A stretch of DNA of 64,000 bases from Paenibacillus radicis (ex Xue et al. 2023) (GTDB lineage Bacteria > Bacillota > Bacilli > Paenibacillales > NBRC-103111). Below, one piece after another: positions 17,426 through 26,369 of the stretch. Made by a program: the position numbers and the translations under genes. The notes under the pieces were generated by a model. That model had not been told where the DNA came from. It ran no database searches and worked only from the letters and a program-made list of their open reading frames with translations. The DNA lies in contig NZ_JANQBD010000019.1 of NCBI RefSeq assembly GCF_024722015.1, positions 1 through 64,000 of the forward strand. The letters run 5' to 3'. Position 1 is the stretch's first letter. Each line of letters starts with the position of its first letter.

Positions 17426-19099
17426 ATGAGTAATGATACCAATAAACTGTCTATTTTTGCATTAGGCGGGGTTAATGAAATTGGTAAAAATATGTATGTT
17501 TTGCGGTATGCCGATGATATTGTGATTGTCGATTGCGGCTCGAAGTTTCCTGACGAAACGTTGCTTGGTATTGATTTAATTATTCCTGATATTACTTATT
17601 TGCTGGAAAATCGCGATAAAGTTCGGGGTATCCTTATTACCCATGGCCATGAAGATCACATTGGCGGATTACCTTACATATTGCGACAGTTCCCCATGCC
17701 CGTCTATGCAACGCGGCTTACCCTGGGGCTGATTGAAGGGAAGCTTAAAGAAGCCAAGCTGCTTGGATCAACAGAACGGATCTTAATTCATTCGGATTCA
17801 GAAGTTCAACTGGGCTCCATGAAGGCCACTTTCTTCAAGACGAACCACAGTATTCCTGATTGTCTGGGCATTGTGTTTCATACCCCTGAGGGAGTAGTTG
17901 TTCATACGGGAGATTTCAAGTTTGATTTAACCCCTGTAAACGAGCAGTATGCCGATCTTCATAAAATGGCCGAAATTGGAAAAGGTGGCGTTCTGGCTTT
18001 ATTATCTGAGAGCACTAATGCAGAACGTCCTGGCTTTACCCCGTCGGAACGGATTGTAGGCGAGCATATTGAAGAAGAATTCCACAGAGCCCGGCAAAAG
18101 GTATTTATCTCGACTTTCGCCTCTAATGTGCACCGGCTGCAGCAAATTATCGATGCAGCGCATTTTACGAATCGCAAGCTGGCCCTACTTGGTCGGAGCA
18201 TGATTAACGTGGTTACGATAGCTTCTGAGCTAGGGTATCTGAATATTCCTGAGGGAATGCTGATCGAACCGGCGGATGTTAACCGATTCGATTCGAGCCG
18301 GGTTGCCTTACTGTGCACCGGCAGTCAAGGAGAGCCGATGGCGGCATTGTCCCGCCTAGCCCGTGGGAACTTTCGTCACATTGAGATTCATCCAGGGGAT
18401 ACCGTGATACTCTCGGCAACACCTATTCCTGGCAATGAACGCAATGTAGCGCATACGGTAGATGATCTGTACCGCTTAGGCGCAAGAGTCATCTATGGCT
18501 CAGGATCTGTGACGGGGATGCATGTTTCCGGGCATGCGAGCCAAGAAGAGTTGAAATTAATGCTGAGTCTTATGAAGCCCAAATATTTCATACCGATTCA
18601 CGGAGAGTTTCGCATGCTGCACCAGCATCGTTTGCTGGCTGAAGCCGTTGGCGTGGAGCCGGATCATACCTTCATTTTAAATATCGGAGAAGTGGTTGAA
18701 ATCCGCAACGGCATTGCCCGTCAATCAGGGAAAGTACCTGCTGGAAATACGCATGTGGACGGATTGGGCATAGGGGATGTAGGGAATATTGTGCTGCGGG
18801 ATCGGAAGCATCTCTCTCAGGATGGTATTCTCATTGTGGTGACAATTCTTAGTAAAACGGAAGGGAAAATTGTATCCGGACCGGATATGATCTCCCGAGG
18901 TTTCGTGTATATCCGCGAGTCGGAGGGGTTGCTGGATGAAGCGAATCGCTTGGTTAGCGATGTGATCAATAAGCTGCAGACAGAAAACATTAATCAATGG
19001 AGTACGATTAAATCTCATGTGAAAGAGGTACTGGGGAGATTTTTGTATGAAAAAACGGGCAGAAGGCCGATGATTTTGCCAGTTATTATGGAGATTTAA
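17426..19099 (+). CDS. rnj: ribonuclease J
   Basis: A 557-residue metallo-beta-lactamase/beta-CASP RNase acting in 5'-end-dependent mRNA decay and rRNA maturation. The zinc motif HGHEDHIGG is near residue 73, further ligands are in TNHSIPDCLG and HTGDFKFD, and the beta-CASP signatures include SESTNAERPG and PIHGEFRMLHQH. It is closer to RNase J1 than J2 in keeping the full HGHEDH motif. ATG follows GAGGGGGG. Paenibacilli usually encode more than one RNase J, so the exact paralogue is not assigned. Confidence 0.93.
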   Translation: MSNDTNKLSIFALGGVNEIGKNMYVLRYADDIVIVDCGSKFPDETLLGIDLIIPDITYLLENRDKVRGILITHGHEDHIGGLPYILRQFPMPVYATRLTLGLIEGKLKEAKLLGSTERILIHSDSEVQLGSMKATFFKTNHSIPDCLGIVFHTPEGVVVHTGDFKFDLTPVNEQYADLHKMAEIGKGGVLALLSESTNAERPGFTPSERIVGEHIEEEFHRARQKVFISTFASNVHRLQQIIDAAHFTNRKLALLGRSMINVVTIASELGYLNIPEGMLIEPADVNRFDSSRVALLCTGSQGEPMAALSRLARGNFRHIEIHPGDTVILSATPIPGNERNVAHTVDDLYRLGARVIYGSGSVTGMHVSGHASQEELKLMLSLMKPKYFIPIHGEFRMLHQHRLLAEAVGVEPDHTFILNIGEVVEIRNGIARQSGKVPAGNTHVDGLGIGDVGNIVLRDRKHLSQDGILIVVTILSKTEGKIVSGPDMISRGFVYIRESEGLLDEANRLVSDVINKLQTENINQWSTIKSHVKEVLGRFLYEKTGRRPMILPVIMEI

Positions 19100-19128
19100 C
19101 ATTCCACCAAACGATAGCTGGTTAATAT

Positions 19129-19163
19129 GAAGCTGATGCCAATGCCGGTGTCAGCTTTGTTGT
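19129..19163 (+). terminator. terminator after rnj
   Basis: AAGCTGATGCC pairs with GGTGTCAGCTT (two GU pairs) around a 6-base loop, then TGTTGTTT. Confidence 0.65.
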
Positions 19164-19260
19164 TTACTTATTTGGCTGCTATGTTTTTGAGCAAAAATTC
19201 CAACTGCCGGGTGCTATGAGCTATAATAAAAAGGGTATTAACTTTTTTCTTGAAATAACT

Positions 19261-19370
19261 GACTTTATAAGTTTTCAGCGGAGCTGAACAAGTCTGTTAT
19301 TGCAAGAAAAGCTACCGCTTAGACACGAATATATCTTCATCGAGAGGGCTTCGAATGGAAGCTTTTCTTA
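19261..19370 (+). repeat. 110-bp structured 5'-UTR element, copy 2 (before MATE gene)
   Basis: It is the same length as copy 1 with 5 substitutions. The 3' hairpin is GCTTC-GAATG-GAAGC, so the change from copy 1 falls in its loop. The complementary AAGAAAAGCT and AGCTTTTCTT segments are unchanged. It ends 25 bases before the MATE start codon, immediately ahead of AAAGGAGA. Confidence 0.75.
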
Positions 19371-19395
19371 CTGGGAGCATAAAGGAGACCTACAC

Positions 19396-20793
19396 ATGAA
19401 TATGTCCAAGTCACAGGCAGGTAAGCCCACTTTAACCGAAGGGCCGATAGCCAAAACTCTTTTCTTATTTTCTTTGCCTATCTTGCTGGGGAATGTGCTG
19501 CAAAGCTTGAATGGCTCGATTAACTCAATCTGGATCGGCAAGTTTCTTGGTGAGCAAGCGCTCGCGGCTACGTCCAACGCTAACATCATCATGTTCCTCT
19601 TAATTAGCGGTATATTTGGAATTGCGATGGCGGCAGTAATCCTGATTGGTCAAAATTTGGGAGCCAAAAAGGTGGATGAAGCTAAAAAGGTAGTCGGTAC
19701 GAGCGCCGTATTTTTCATGGTGTTATCTATTATTGTGGGCTGTATCGGGGTGTTTTTCTCTCCTCATATTTTGAGCTGGATGAATACGCCTCCCGATGCT
19801 TTCGAGCTGGCGGTTTCGTATACCCGGATTATGTTTGCGGGAATTCCCTTTATTTTTGGCTATAATCTGGTCATGGCTGTGCTGAGAGGCTCTGGCGATG
19901 CCAAAACGCCCTTTTACTTTTTGCTGCTGTCCGCCTGTCTCGACATTATTCTGAACCCATTGTTAATTGAAGGAATAGGACCGTTTCCAAGGATGGGGAT
20001 ATCCGGTTCTGCTACCGCGACGTTTATTTCTCAGCTTGTCAGCTTTGTTCTCTTACTTGTTTACCTGTATCGGAAAAAGTATTTTCTGCGTATTACCAAA
20101 ACCGATTTTCATTTGCTTACTTTGAACTGGACGATTATCCGGTCCCTTATACAAAAGGGTCTCCCGATGGGTTTAAATATGATTGTAGTTTCAGTGAGCA
20201 ATTTAATTTTGATTCATCTGGTCAATTCATTTGGGTCTGAGGCGTCGGCTGCGTTTGGGGTGGCCACTCAAATTTCCAGCTATGTACAGATGCCGGCCAT
20301 GGCTATTGGAGGTGCTGTGACTTCCATGGCTGCGCAAAATATTGGAGCGGGGAATTGGCATAGGGTCAACCGCATTACGTGGATTGGCGTTGCATTCAAC
20401 GTTGTGTTGACGGGGTTGCTTGTTATCTGTATTCATTTCTTTAACCGTGAGGCGGTTAGTTTGTTTCTGCCACCCAATGGAAAAGCGATCGATCTGGGCG
20501 TTCATATCAACAACGTTACTTTATGGTCCTTTATACTATTTGGCATTTTCAATGTGGTGGCTGGTGTTGTAAGATCCTCAGGAGCTGTTATTGTTCCGCT
20601 GGTTGTATCTTTTATTGCCTTATTGTTCGTAAGAAATCCCATTGCTTATCTATTAGGCTATAACTATGGATTCGATTCTATTTGGTGGAGCTTTCCCATC
20701 AGCTTTTTTATAGCCGCTGCGCTGAACATTATATACTACAGATTCGGCAACTGGAAAAAAGCGAGAATGGTAAGCGCCGCGGGTGCTTCGTAG
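19396..20793 (+). CDS. MATE-family multidrug/Na+ antiporter
   Basis: A 465-residue membrane protein with about 12 helices in two homologous halves of the multi-antimicrobial extrusion family (NorM/MepA-like). The N-terminal TLTEGPIAKTLFLFSLPILLGNVLQ and the central PMGLNMIVVSVSNLILIHLVN are characteristic. ATG at 19396 is chosen because AAAGGAGA lies 8 bases upstream; the reading frame is open further 5' into the repeat element. Substrates are not predictable. The 110-bp element suggests regulation shared with nirB. Confidence 0.9.
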   Translation: MNMSKSQAGKPTLTEGPIAKTLFLFSLPILLGNVLQSLNGSINSIWIGKFLGEQALAATSNANIIMFLLISGIFGIAMAAVILIGQNLGAKKVDEAKKVVGTSAVFFMVLSIIVGCIGVFFSPHILSWMNTPPDAFELAVSYTRIMFAGIPFIFGYNLVMAVLRGSGDAKTPFYFLLLSACLDIILNPLLIEGIGPFPRMGISGSATATFISQLVSFVLLLVYLYRKKYFLRITKTDFHLLTLNWTIIRSLIQKGLPMGLNMIVVSVSNLILIHLVNSFGSEASAAFGVATQISSYVQMPAMAIGGAVTSMAAQNIGAGNWHRVNRITWIGVAFNVVLTGLLVICIHFFNREAVSLFLPPNGKAIDLGVHINNVTLWSFILFGIFNVVAGVVRSSGAVIVPLVVSFIALLFVRNPIAYLLGYNYGFDSIWWSFPISFFIAAALNIIYYRFGNWKKARMVSAAGAS

Positions 20794-20818
20794 ACCTGAC
20801 GCTGAATCCTGCATAAAG

Positions 20819-20861
20819 AACCTCCGCGATCACCGATAAAGGTGGGAGCGGAGGTTTTTTG
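20819..20861 (+). terminator. terminator of the MATE gene
   Basis: AACCTCCGC pairs with GCGGAGGTT and is followed by TTTTT. Confidence 0.85.
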
Positions 20862-20935
20862 CGTTAAGTACCTCTTTAGACTTGATAGGTGTGACTTTCA
20901 ATGCATCGATAAAAGGGCTGTTTCTTTCACCCCAA

Positions 20936-21026
20936 CCCGAAAATCGGTTAAGGAGGCCAGGAATCAGCGCAAAGGACAGAGTATAACAAAATAGGGCATG
21001 GGTGTGTGTGGAGTGAAGGAGCGATG
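20936..21026. repeat. direct repeat block, copy i
   Basis: This shares with 21476-21563 the order ATCGGTTA / GACCGGTTAG, GGACAGAGTATAACAAAA / GCACAGAGTAGAACAAAA, GGGCATGGGTGTG and GGAGCGAT. Confidence 0.6.
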
Positions 21027-21034
21027 GTGAATGG

Positions 21035-21226
21035 TTAACTGGAATTTCTGGAGCTAATAATCCCCGTCAGATCCTCGGTAAGGTATTTAACTGGAGAAGC
21101 TCCTTCTATATAGAGAGATTATTGGGTGAAATGCATTAAAGGATGGAATCAGCAGGATATTTTCCAGTTATTTGCTGAAAAGGCCCTTGCGGCCTGGAAT
21201 TAACGGGAGGATTTCCTGTTAGCCAA
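21035..21226. repeat. TAACTGGAA-family interspersed repeat, copy A
   Basis: It begins TTAACTGGAATTTCTGGAGC, has a second TAACTGGA unit about 50 bases on, then GGAATCAGC, TTTTCCAGTTA and ATTTCCTGTTA. It is closest to copy D at 57913. Confidence 0.6.
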
Positions 21227-21475
21227 CCATGCATCCTTAGACTGCACCACAGAGCATGAAAGCTATTCCGTTCTTTCATTGTAGTTATAAGCGAACGCCT
21301 GGCTTTTTATGGTATGTGAGGGATGCCATGACGTGAAGATGATACCGTATCGTTCGCGACTTTGATCAGATGGACGACGGGGGATCCTGAGATACCGCCG
21401 CAGTTTAGATAGCGAAGCATGTGGTGGAGAGGTGTACCCGGAATACTACCAAGGGATACATGGCTATGAATACCG

Positions 21476-21563
21476 ATTCGAAGACCGGTTAGGGATGAAA
21501 GAAGCCGCAGAAGGCACAGAGTAGAACAAAAGAGGGCATGGGTGTGGGATGGAGGAGCGATAG
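21476..21563. repeat. direct repeat block, copy ii
   Basis: Partner of 20936-21026; see that entry for the shared phrases. Confidence 0.6.
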
Positions 21564-21940
21564 CGTCCGCCCTGGTCGTCACCTCCGGTGACTGCTCGGG
21601 TATGTAACCTGCCTTTGAAGCTCTTGTTCCTCCTGCTGCAAGCCTACCATTCAAAGGAACACGACTTCAACAGCGGCCGGAATCCCACATCCATCCAAAC
21701 CTACAAACGTAAATTGTACACCAAGGACGCCGCAAGGCGTTTTTCTTACGGTGCGCTTAGCCTGATCGTGCACCAGCGGCTTTATTGATTTTATTAATAC
21801 AGAAATAGAAAGTTTCAATTAGACCAAGAAAAAGATTGGCATTACAATAATATTAATTCCGATAAATTACATATGTATAGTATGAATAAACGAGGGGGAA
21901 ATAACTGAACCGAAGTCAATTTAGGCTGGAGGAGGAGCTA

Positions 21941-21973
21941 GTGTACGCACTTAACAATGTATTCATCCGGTAG
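21941..21973 (+). CDS. possible 10-residue leader peptide
   Basis: GTG at 21941 is preceded by GGAGGAGG and opens a frame of ten codons (MYALNNVFIR) ending in TAG, 31 bases before the acetyltransferase start. A strong ribosome site before so short a frame suggests a leader peptide or upstream translation-coupling ORF. No run of a regulatory amino acid is visible, so the role is open. Confidence 0.3.
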   Translation: MYALNNVFIR

Positions 21974-22004
21974 TTCCTTGAACCCTAATAAAGGAGTGGA
22001 AAAA

Positions 22005-22541
22005 ATGTCGACTGCAATTCATGTGCTCGTCCGTGATGCCCGACTTGAGGAATGGGAGGAGGCAATTGATTTAACCATAGCGGCCTATCGGCAATATGAG
22101 GAAAGCTTTGGACAGCCGTTATGGGAGCAATACATAAAGAACATAAGGTCGCAATGGGTAAATCAAGAGAATACACAGCGGATTGTGGCGGTTCAGGGAG
22201 GGAAGCTTGTGGGCAGCGTGCTTTTGTATCCTCCCCAGAAAGGCTTGTACGAGAAGTTAAATGAGATGATCCCCTATCCGGAAGTCAGACTCTTGGGTGT
22301 ACATCCCTCGATTAGGGGAAAGGGCATCGCAACCACGCTGATTCGCGAATGCGCGCAGCGAGCTATTGGAGCCGGAGCGCCTTATTTGGGACTGCATACT
22401 TCAGATCGAATGCCGTCCGCAGTAAGGCTGTACACGAGGCTTGGATTCGAGCGAGTGCCTGAATTCGATTTTTTCGGAGGCGATAATCGGACCTTGGTTA
22501 AAGCTTACAGGCTTAAACTTGCTGCAACTAGTAGCTTATGA
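22005..22541 (+). CDS. GNAT-family N-acetyltransferase
   Basis: A 178-residue acetyl-CoA-dependent acetyltransferase. The acetyl-CoA pyrophosphate loop is RGKGIA within VRLLGVHPSIRGKGIATTLI near residue 105, and the C-terminal LYTRLGFERVPEFDF is typical. ATG at 22005 has AAGGAG 8 bases before it. It is first of seven co-directional genes: acetyltransferase, binding protein, two permeases, ATPase, second acetyltransferase, amidohydrolase. By analogy with the B. subtilis ytm/yxe operons, where SnaA acetylates S-substituted cysteines, it probably N-acetylates an imported amino acid (inference). Confidence 0.85.
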   Translation: MSTAIHVLVRDARLEEWEEAIDLTIAAYRQYEESFGQPLWEQYIKNIRSQWVNQENTQRIVAVQGGKLVGSVLLYPPQKGLYEKLNEMIPYPEVRLLGVHPSIRGKGIATTLIRECAQRAIGAGAPYLGLHTSDRMPSAVRLYTRLGFERVPEFDFFGGDNRTLVKAYRLKLAATSSL

Positions 22542-22601
22542 CTCCCGTGTTGCAATATGGCATTCCAAATAATAGGAAGTATATATCAGGAGGAGTTACC
22601 T

Positions 22602-23453
22602 ATGAAAATAATGAATTGCATGGCAATTACAATTGCTTCCGTGTTACTGCTTGCAGGCTGCGGAGCGAAGGAACAGACAGCTGCTAAAGGGGCGGCCAGC
22701 ACGGCCAGCGTTGCAGCTCCCGCAAGCGCAGCGCCTCAGAAGGTAAAGAAGATCGTTGTCGGTACGAGCGGCACCTTCAAGGATGTTACTTTCCTGGATG
22801 ATAAGGGAAATTTGACAGGCTATGATATCGAATTAACCAAGGAAATCGACAAGCGTCTGCCGGGTTATGAATTCGAATTTAAGACGATGGAATTTGCCAG
22901 CATCCTGCTGAGTTTGGAAGCAGGCAAAATCGATCTGGCCGTTAACCAGTATGAGGTAAATCCGGAGAGGCAAGCCAAATTTCTTTTTAACGATGAAGCT
23001 TATAACATCTGGCCAAGCAAAGTCGTTGTGCGTAAGGACAACGATGCAATCAAATCTGTCGAGGATCTGAAGGGCAAGAAAGTGATAACAAGCCCGGGAA
23101 GCAATGGAGCCGTGTGGCTGCAGGATTACAATAAGGCCCACGGAAATCCGTATGAAATTGTCTTCTCGGGAAGCGGCGGGACTAACGATGTCATTAGCCA
23201 AATCAAAACAGGCCGAGTCGATGCTACCATCGGTACACCTTTTTCGATAGCGAGCCGCAATAGAGACGCCGACGCGCAGCAGAAAGTGGTAGGTCCGGTC
23301 CTCTACACCTCGAAAATTTATTACGTGCTGCGTAAAGATGAAACTGAATTAAAGAGCAAAATTGATGAGGCGATTCGGGAAATTAAGAAGGATGGAACGC
23401 TGGCGAAGCTGAGCAAGCAATGGCTGGGCGAAGATTTTACAGTTACTGAATAA
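22602..23453 (+). CDS. amino-acid ABC transporter substrate-binding lipoprotein
   Basis: A 283-residue family-3 solute-binding protein anchored by a lipobox (LLLAGC, Cys at about 20). The domain begins with KKIVVGTSGTFKDVTFLDDKGNLTGYDIELTKEI, the standard start of polar amino-acid and cystine binding proteins, and ends LAKLSKQWLGEDF. ATG follows AGGAGGAG. The ligand is probably a cysteine or cystine derivative because of the operon context; the sequence alone does not show it. Confidence 0.92.
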   Translation: MKIMNCMAITIASVLLLAGCGAKEQTAAKGAASTASVAAPASAAPQKVKKIVVGTSGTFKDVTFLDDKGNLTGYDIELTKEIDKRLPGYEFEFKTMEFASILLSLEAGKIDLAVNQYEVNPERQAKFLFNDEAYNIWPSKVVVRKDNDAIKSVEDLKGKKVITSPGSNGAVWLQDYNKAHGNPYEIVFSGSGGTNDVISQIKTGRVDATIGTPFSIASRNRDADAQQKVVGPVLYTSKIYYVLRKDETELKSKIDEAIREIKKDGTLAKLSKQWLGEDFTVTE

Positions 23454-23496
23454 ATTCGCCTCGCCTGATCAAGTCGAGGGAGGCATAGGGGGTTAA

Positions 23497-24198
23497 ATGG
23501 GGAAATCATTTGATTTTACACTCATCTGGGTTTATCTGCCGAAGCTGCTGTCATTTCTGCATGTGACCTTGTTCATTGTAGTGGCTTCCGTCGCATTCGG
23601 CATCCTTATTGGCCTGGTCGCGGCATTGCCAAGATTGTATAAGATTCCGATTCTCAACCGAATTGTGGTTATTTACATTTCTTATACGAGAGGCACTCCG
23701 ATTCTGATCCAGTTGTTTCTGGTCTATTACGGATTGCCGGAGCTGCTCAAGGCTGTCCATATCGATGTGACCGATGTTCAGCCGCTTGTGTTCGTGGTTA
23801 TCACCTATGCGCTCCACTTTGCCGCTTATTTCTCCGAAATCGTACGCGCCGCAGTGAATGCCGTCGACCGCGGTCAAGCGGAAGCCGGCTATTCCATTGG
23901 CATGGGAAATTATGATGTATTGACGCGGATCGTACTTCCCCAAGCCTGGAAGGTCGCACTGCCGAACGTTGCCAATCTGATTATTGGCACCTTGAAGGAC
24001 ACATCCCTCGCCTATACGTTGGGAGTAATGGATGTTGTCGGCCGAGCCGAAATGTTAGGCACGACCTATCATTTTCTGGAGATATGGATCGCACTTTCGA
24101 TCATTTATTACACGATAGTTCTTATCTTCGAGTACACATACCGCAGGGTAGAACGCAGCTTATCCAAATATGAAAAGCATGTCGCTGCTATTAATTAA
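23497..24198 (+). CDS. amino-acid ABC transporter permease 1
   Basis: A 233-residue HisM/GlnP-type inner-membrane permease with five or so helices. The EAA loop reads YSIGMGNYDVLTRIVLPQAWKVALPN, the ATPase contact site, and YTRGTPILIQLFLVYYGLP is the family signature. It starts with ATG after GGGGG, 43 bases from the binding-protein gene, and pairs with the next permease. Confidence 0.92.
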   Translation: MGKSFDFTLIWVYLPKLLSFLHVTLFIVVASVAFGILIGLVAALPRLYKIPILNRIVVIYISYTRGTPILIQLFLVYYGLPELLKAVHIDVTDVQPLVFVVITYALHFAAYFSEIVRAAVNAVDRGQAEAGYSIGMGNYDVLTRIVLPQAWKVALPNVANLIIGTLKDTSLAYTLGVMDVVGRAEMLGTTYHFLEIWIALSIIYYTIVLIFEYTYRRVERSLSKYEKHVAAIN

Positions 24199-24215
24199 AG
24201 AGGAGGGGATGGGAT

Positions 24216-24926
24216 ATCCAGATCGACTTCAGCTTTATCATAGAGGCTTTCCTGGCAATGCTTAAGGCGCTGCCGCTTACTTTGGTCATTTCTATTGTGC
24301 CCTTGTTTACGGGGTTCATCGTCGGAGTCGTTGTAGCCTTCGTGCGTATGTACAAGGTCAAATACATTCATCGGATAGCTCAATTCTATGTTTCCTTTTT
24401 CCGTGGGACGCCTCTGCTGCTTCATATTATGTTAGTTTATTTTGCTCTTCCAATGATACTTGATGCTTTGTCGGAGAGGTATGGCTGGGGGATAAGCTCC
24501 AGCTTCATTCCCCTGATTATGTTTATCTTCGTTGCGTTTACGTTGAATATTGGCGCTTATATGTCGGAAACGATTCGTTCCGGGATCTTGTCGGTCAGCA
24601 TCGGACAATTGGAAGCGGCTTATTCGGTAGGCATGACAACCTCGCAAGCGATGAGGCGCATCGTCATTCCTCAGGCCCTGATGGCTAGTCTGCCGAATCT
24701 GCTAAGCAAATTCGTCGGATTGCTGCACGGATCTTCGCTTGCCTTCACCATTTCCTTACAGGAAGTGAACGGAACGGCACATATTGTGGCTATGAGAAAT
24801 TGGAAATATTTAGAGGCCTTCATTGCGGCCGCTGTAATCTATTGGATATTGACCATAATAGCTGAGCATGTTTCAGGTTTATTGGAGAAACGTTTGAATG
24901 TGTACAGCAAGGGTGGCGTGGCTTAA
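24216..24926 (+). CDS. amino-acid ABC transporter permease 2, possible AUC start
   Basis: Second permease half, 237 residues from the proposed start. The EAA loop is YSVGMTTSQAMRRIVIPQALMASLPN and the signature FFRGTPLLLHIMLVYFALP. The first ATG, at 24258, has no ribosome site and cuts off a conserved N terminus. Upstream in-frame codons give IDFSFIIEAFLAMLKALPLTL, which aligns with FDFTLIWVYLPKLLSFLHVTL of permease 1. No ATG, GTG or TTG lies there, but an ATC at 24216 sits 7 bases after AGGAGGGG (24201-24208). I therefore propose AUC initiation. The alternative is inefficient start at 24258 or a sequence error. Confidence 0.75.
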   Translation: MQIDFSFIIEAFLAMLKALPLTLVISIVPLFTGFIVGVVVAFVRMYKVKYIHRIAQFYVSFFRGTPLLLHIMLVYFALPMILDALSERYGWGISSSFIPLIMFIFVAFTLNIGAYMSETIRSGILSVSIGQLEAAYSVGMTTSQAMRRIVIPQALMASLPNLLSKFVGLLHGSSLAFTISLQEVNGTAHIVAMRNWKYLEAFIAAAVIYWILTIIAEHVSGLLEKRLNVYSKGGVA

Positions 24927-25022
24927 TATTCAAGGGCTATCGATCAGACCGGATTAATAGCCGCCACTGTTGTGAGTACTAGGTAAATTTGGCTCGCAAG
25001 AGATATGGGAGGAGGGTAACCC

Positions 25023-25775
25023 ATGATTACATTAACCAAAATCACGAAATCATTCGGCCGTAACCAGGTACTCCGGGGCATCGACATAACGGTAAATAAG
25101 GGTGAAGTGGTGGCGATACTGGGACCAAGCGGTTCTGGTAAAACGACGCTGCTGAGGTGCATGAACTATTTGGAAAAACCAAACGAAGGCTTCATTACAA
25201 TTGATGATTTCAGCGTAGATTGTAAACGGGCCAGCAAAAAGGAAATCCATCAGTTGCGGCAAAAGACAGCGATGGTATTCCAGCAGTACAATCTGTTCCG
25301 TCATAAGACGGCGCTCGAGAACGTCATGGAAGGCCTTGTGATCGTAAAAAAGCAGTCGAAGGACGAAGCGCGTCGGCGAAGTGTCGAACTGTTGGAGAAA
25401 GTAGGGCTCGGAAGCAAGCTGGATTCGTATCCCTCCCAGCTGTCCGGAGGCCAGCAGCAGCGCGTAGGCATTGCACGTGCGCTGGCCTTGAATCCGGCAG
25501 TTATCCTGTTCGATGAACCAACTTCAGCGCTTGACCCCGAGCTGGTCGGGGAAGTACTCTCGGTCATTCGTAAGATTGCCAAGGAGGGGATAACGATGGT
25601 CATCGTCACCCATGAGATGACTTTCGCGCAGGATGTTGCGAGCCATGTCGTTTTTATGGATGAAGGTGTCATTGTTGAAGAAGGAAGACCTGCCGAGCTG
25701 TTCAACGAGCCAAAAGAGGAACGGACGAAGCAGTTTCTAAGACGGATTAGGCCAGAACTGTCCTATTCCATATAG
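25023..25775 (+). CDS. amino-acid ABC transporter ATP-binding protein
   Basis: A 250-residue ATPase of the GlnQ/HisP class. Walker A is GPSGSGKTT (residues about 36-44), Q-loop VFQQYNLF, signature LSGGQQQRV, Walker B ILFDEPTSALD, H-loop VTHE. It powers the two preceding permeases. ATG follows GGAGGG. Confidence 0.95.
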   Translation: MITLTKITKSFGRNQVLRGIDITVNKGEVVAILGPSGSGKTTLLRCMNYLEKPNEGFITIDDFSVDCKRASKKEIHQLRQKTAMVFQQYNLFRHKTALENVMEGLVIVKKQSKDEARRRSVELLEKVGLGSKLDSYPSQLSGGQQQRVGIARALALNPAVILFDEPTSALDPELVGEVLSVIRKIAKEGITMVIVTHEMTFAQDVASHVVFMDEGVIVEEGRPAELFNEPKEERTKQFLRRIRPELSYSI

Positions 25776-25823
25776 GAGGAAACCGCATTAGCTATCCATT
25801 TTACATGAGAAAGGGTGAATAAT

Positions 25824-26354
25824 ATGAGTAAAGTGTACCGTCTTGCCACCTTGGAGGATGCTGAAAGGCTGCGTCATGTTATTTATGAAGCCTATGTGAC
25901 GATTAGGGAGCTCCAGCTCCAATGGCCTGCGGCTAATGCGAATCTTGCCCTCGTTCAAGATAATATCTTGAAGAATGAATGCTATGTCTTGGAATTGGAT
26001 GGAGAAATCGCCGCAACCTTGACATTGTCGAAGGAGAAGCTTAACAGGTGGAACATTGACCTTCCTTTCGTCAAATGGTTTGCGGTGGGGCCAGAGTATC
26101 AAGGGCTAGGGCTCGGCACGGAGCTGCTTGTTTGGGTAGAGGAAACGATTATCAGGGACAAACTGGGAGCGTCTGCCCTTACACTGGCTACCGCTGAGAA
26201 GCATCCGTGGCTTTTGGCTATGTATGAACGAAAAGGATATGAGAGAATAGATTCGATTGACCGGGGCAACGGAGATGGTACTATGCATTTGCTGCGAAAA
26301 GTTGTGAATCCCAACTTATTTGAAGCTCAGGTTGCTGGTGGAAACATGCACTGA
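25824..26354 (+). CDS. GNAT-family N-acetyltransferase (second in operon)
   Basis: A 176-residue acetyltransferase with the acetyl-CoA loop in FAVGPEYQGLGLGTELL near residue 93 and a C-terminal LAMYERKGYERID. ATG at 25824 has AAAGGG upstream; a GTG nine bases earlier overlaps that site. It is unlike the first acetyltransferase in sequence. In ytm-type operons two acetyltransferases (SnaA and SnaB) also flank the transporter, which supports a related pathway. Confidence 0.85.
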   Translation: MSKVYRLATLEDAERLRHVIYEAYVTIRELQLQWPAANANLALVQDNILKNECYVLELDGEIAATLTLSKEKLNRWNIDLPFVKWFAVGPEYQGLGLGTELLVWVEETIIRDKLGASALTLATAEKHPWLLAMYERKGYERIDSIDRGNGDGTMHLLRKVVNPNLFEAQVAGGNMH

Positions 26355-26369
26355 GGAGGAGGAGGCATT

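Larger units (their letters stand above)
20862..21940. other. 1.1-kb gene-free region with repeats
   Basis: No frame here has a convincing start and family match. It contains two copies of a 90-bp block (20936-21026, 21476-21563), one copy of the TAACTGGAA repeat family, and a short terminator-like hairpin ACGCC-GCAA-GGCGT-TTTTC near 21725. A 66-codon plus frame at 21588-21788 is unrecognised and may be a gene remnant. Confidence 0.5.

Noticed and set aside
21588..21788. 66-codon plus frame as a gene
   Set aside because: No ribosome site, no family resemblance, and a terminator-like hairpin inside it.
22557..22601. Earlier start of the substrate-binding protein
   Set aside because: It would place 15 residues before a complete lipoprotein signal; AGGAGGAG fits the ATG at 22602.
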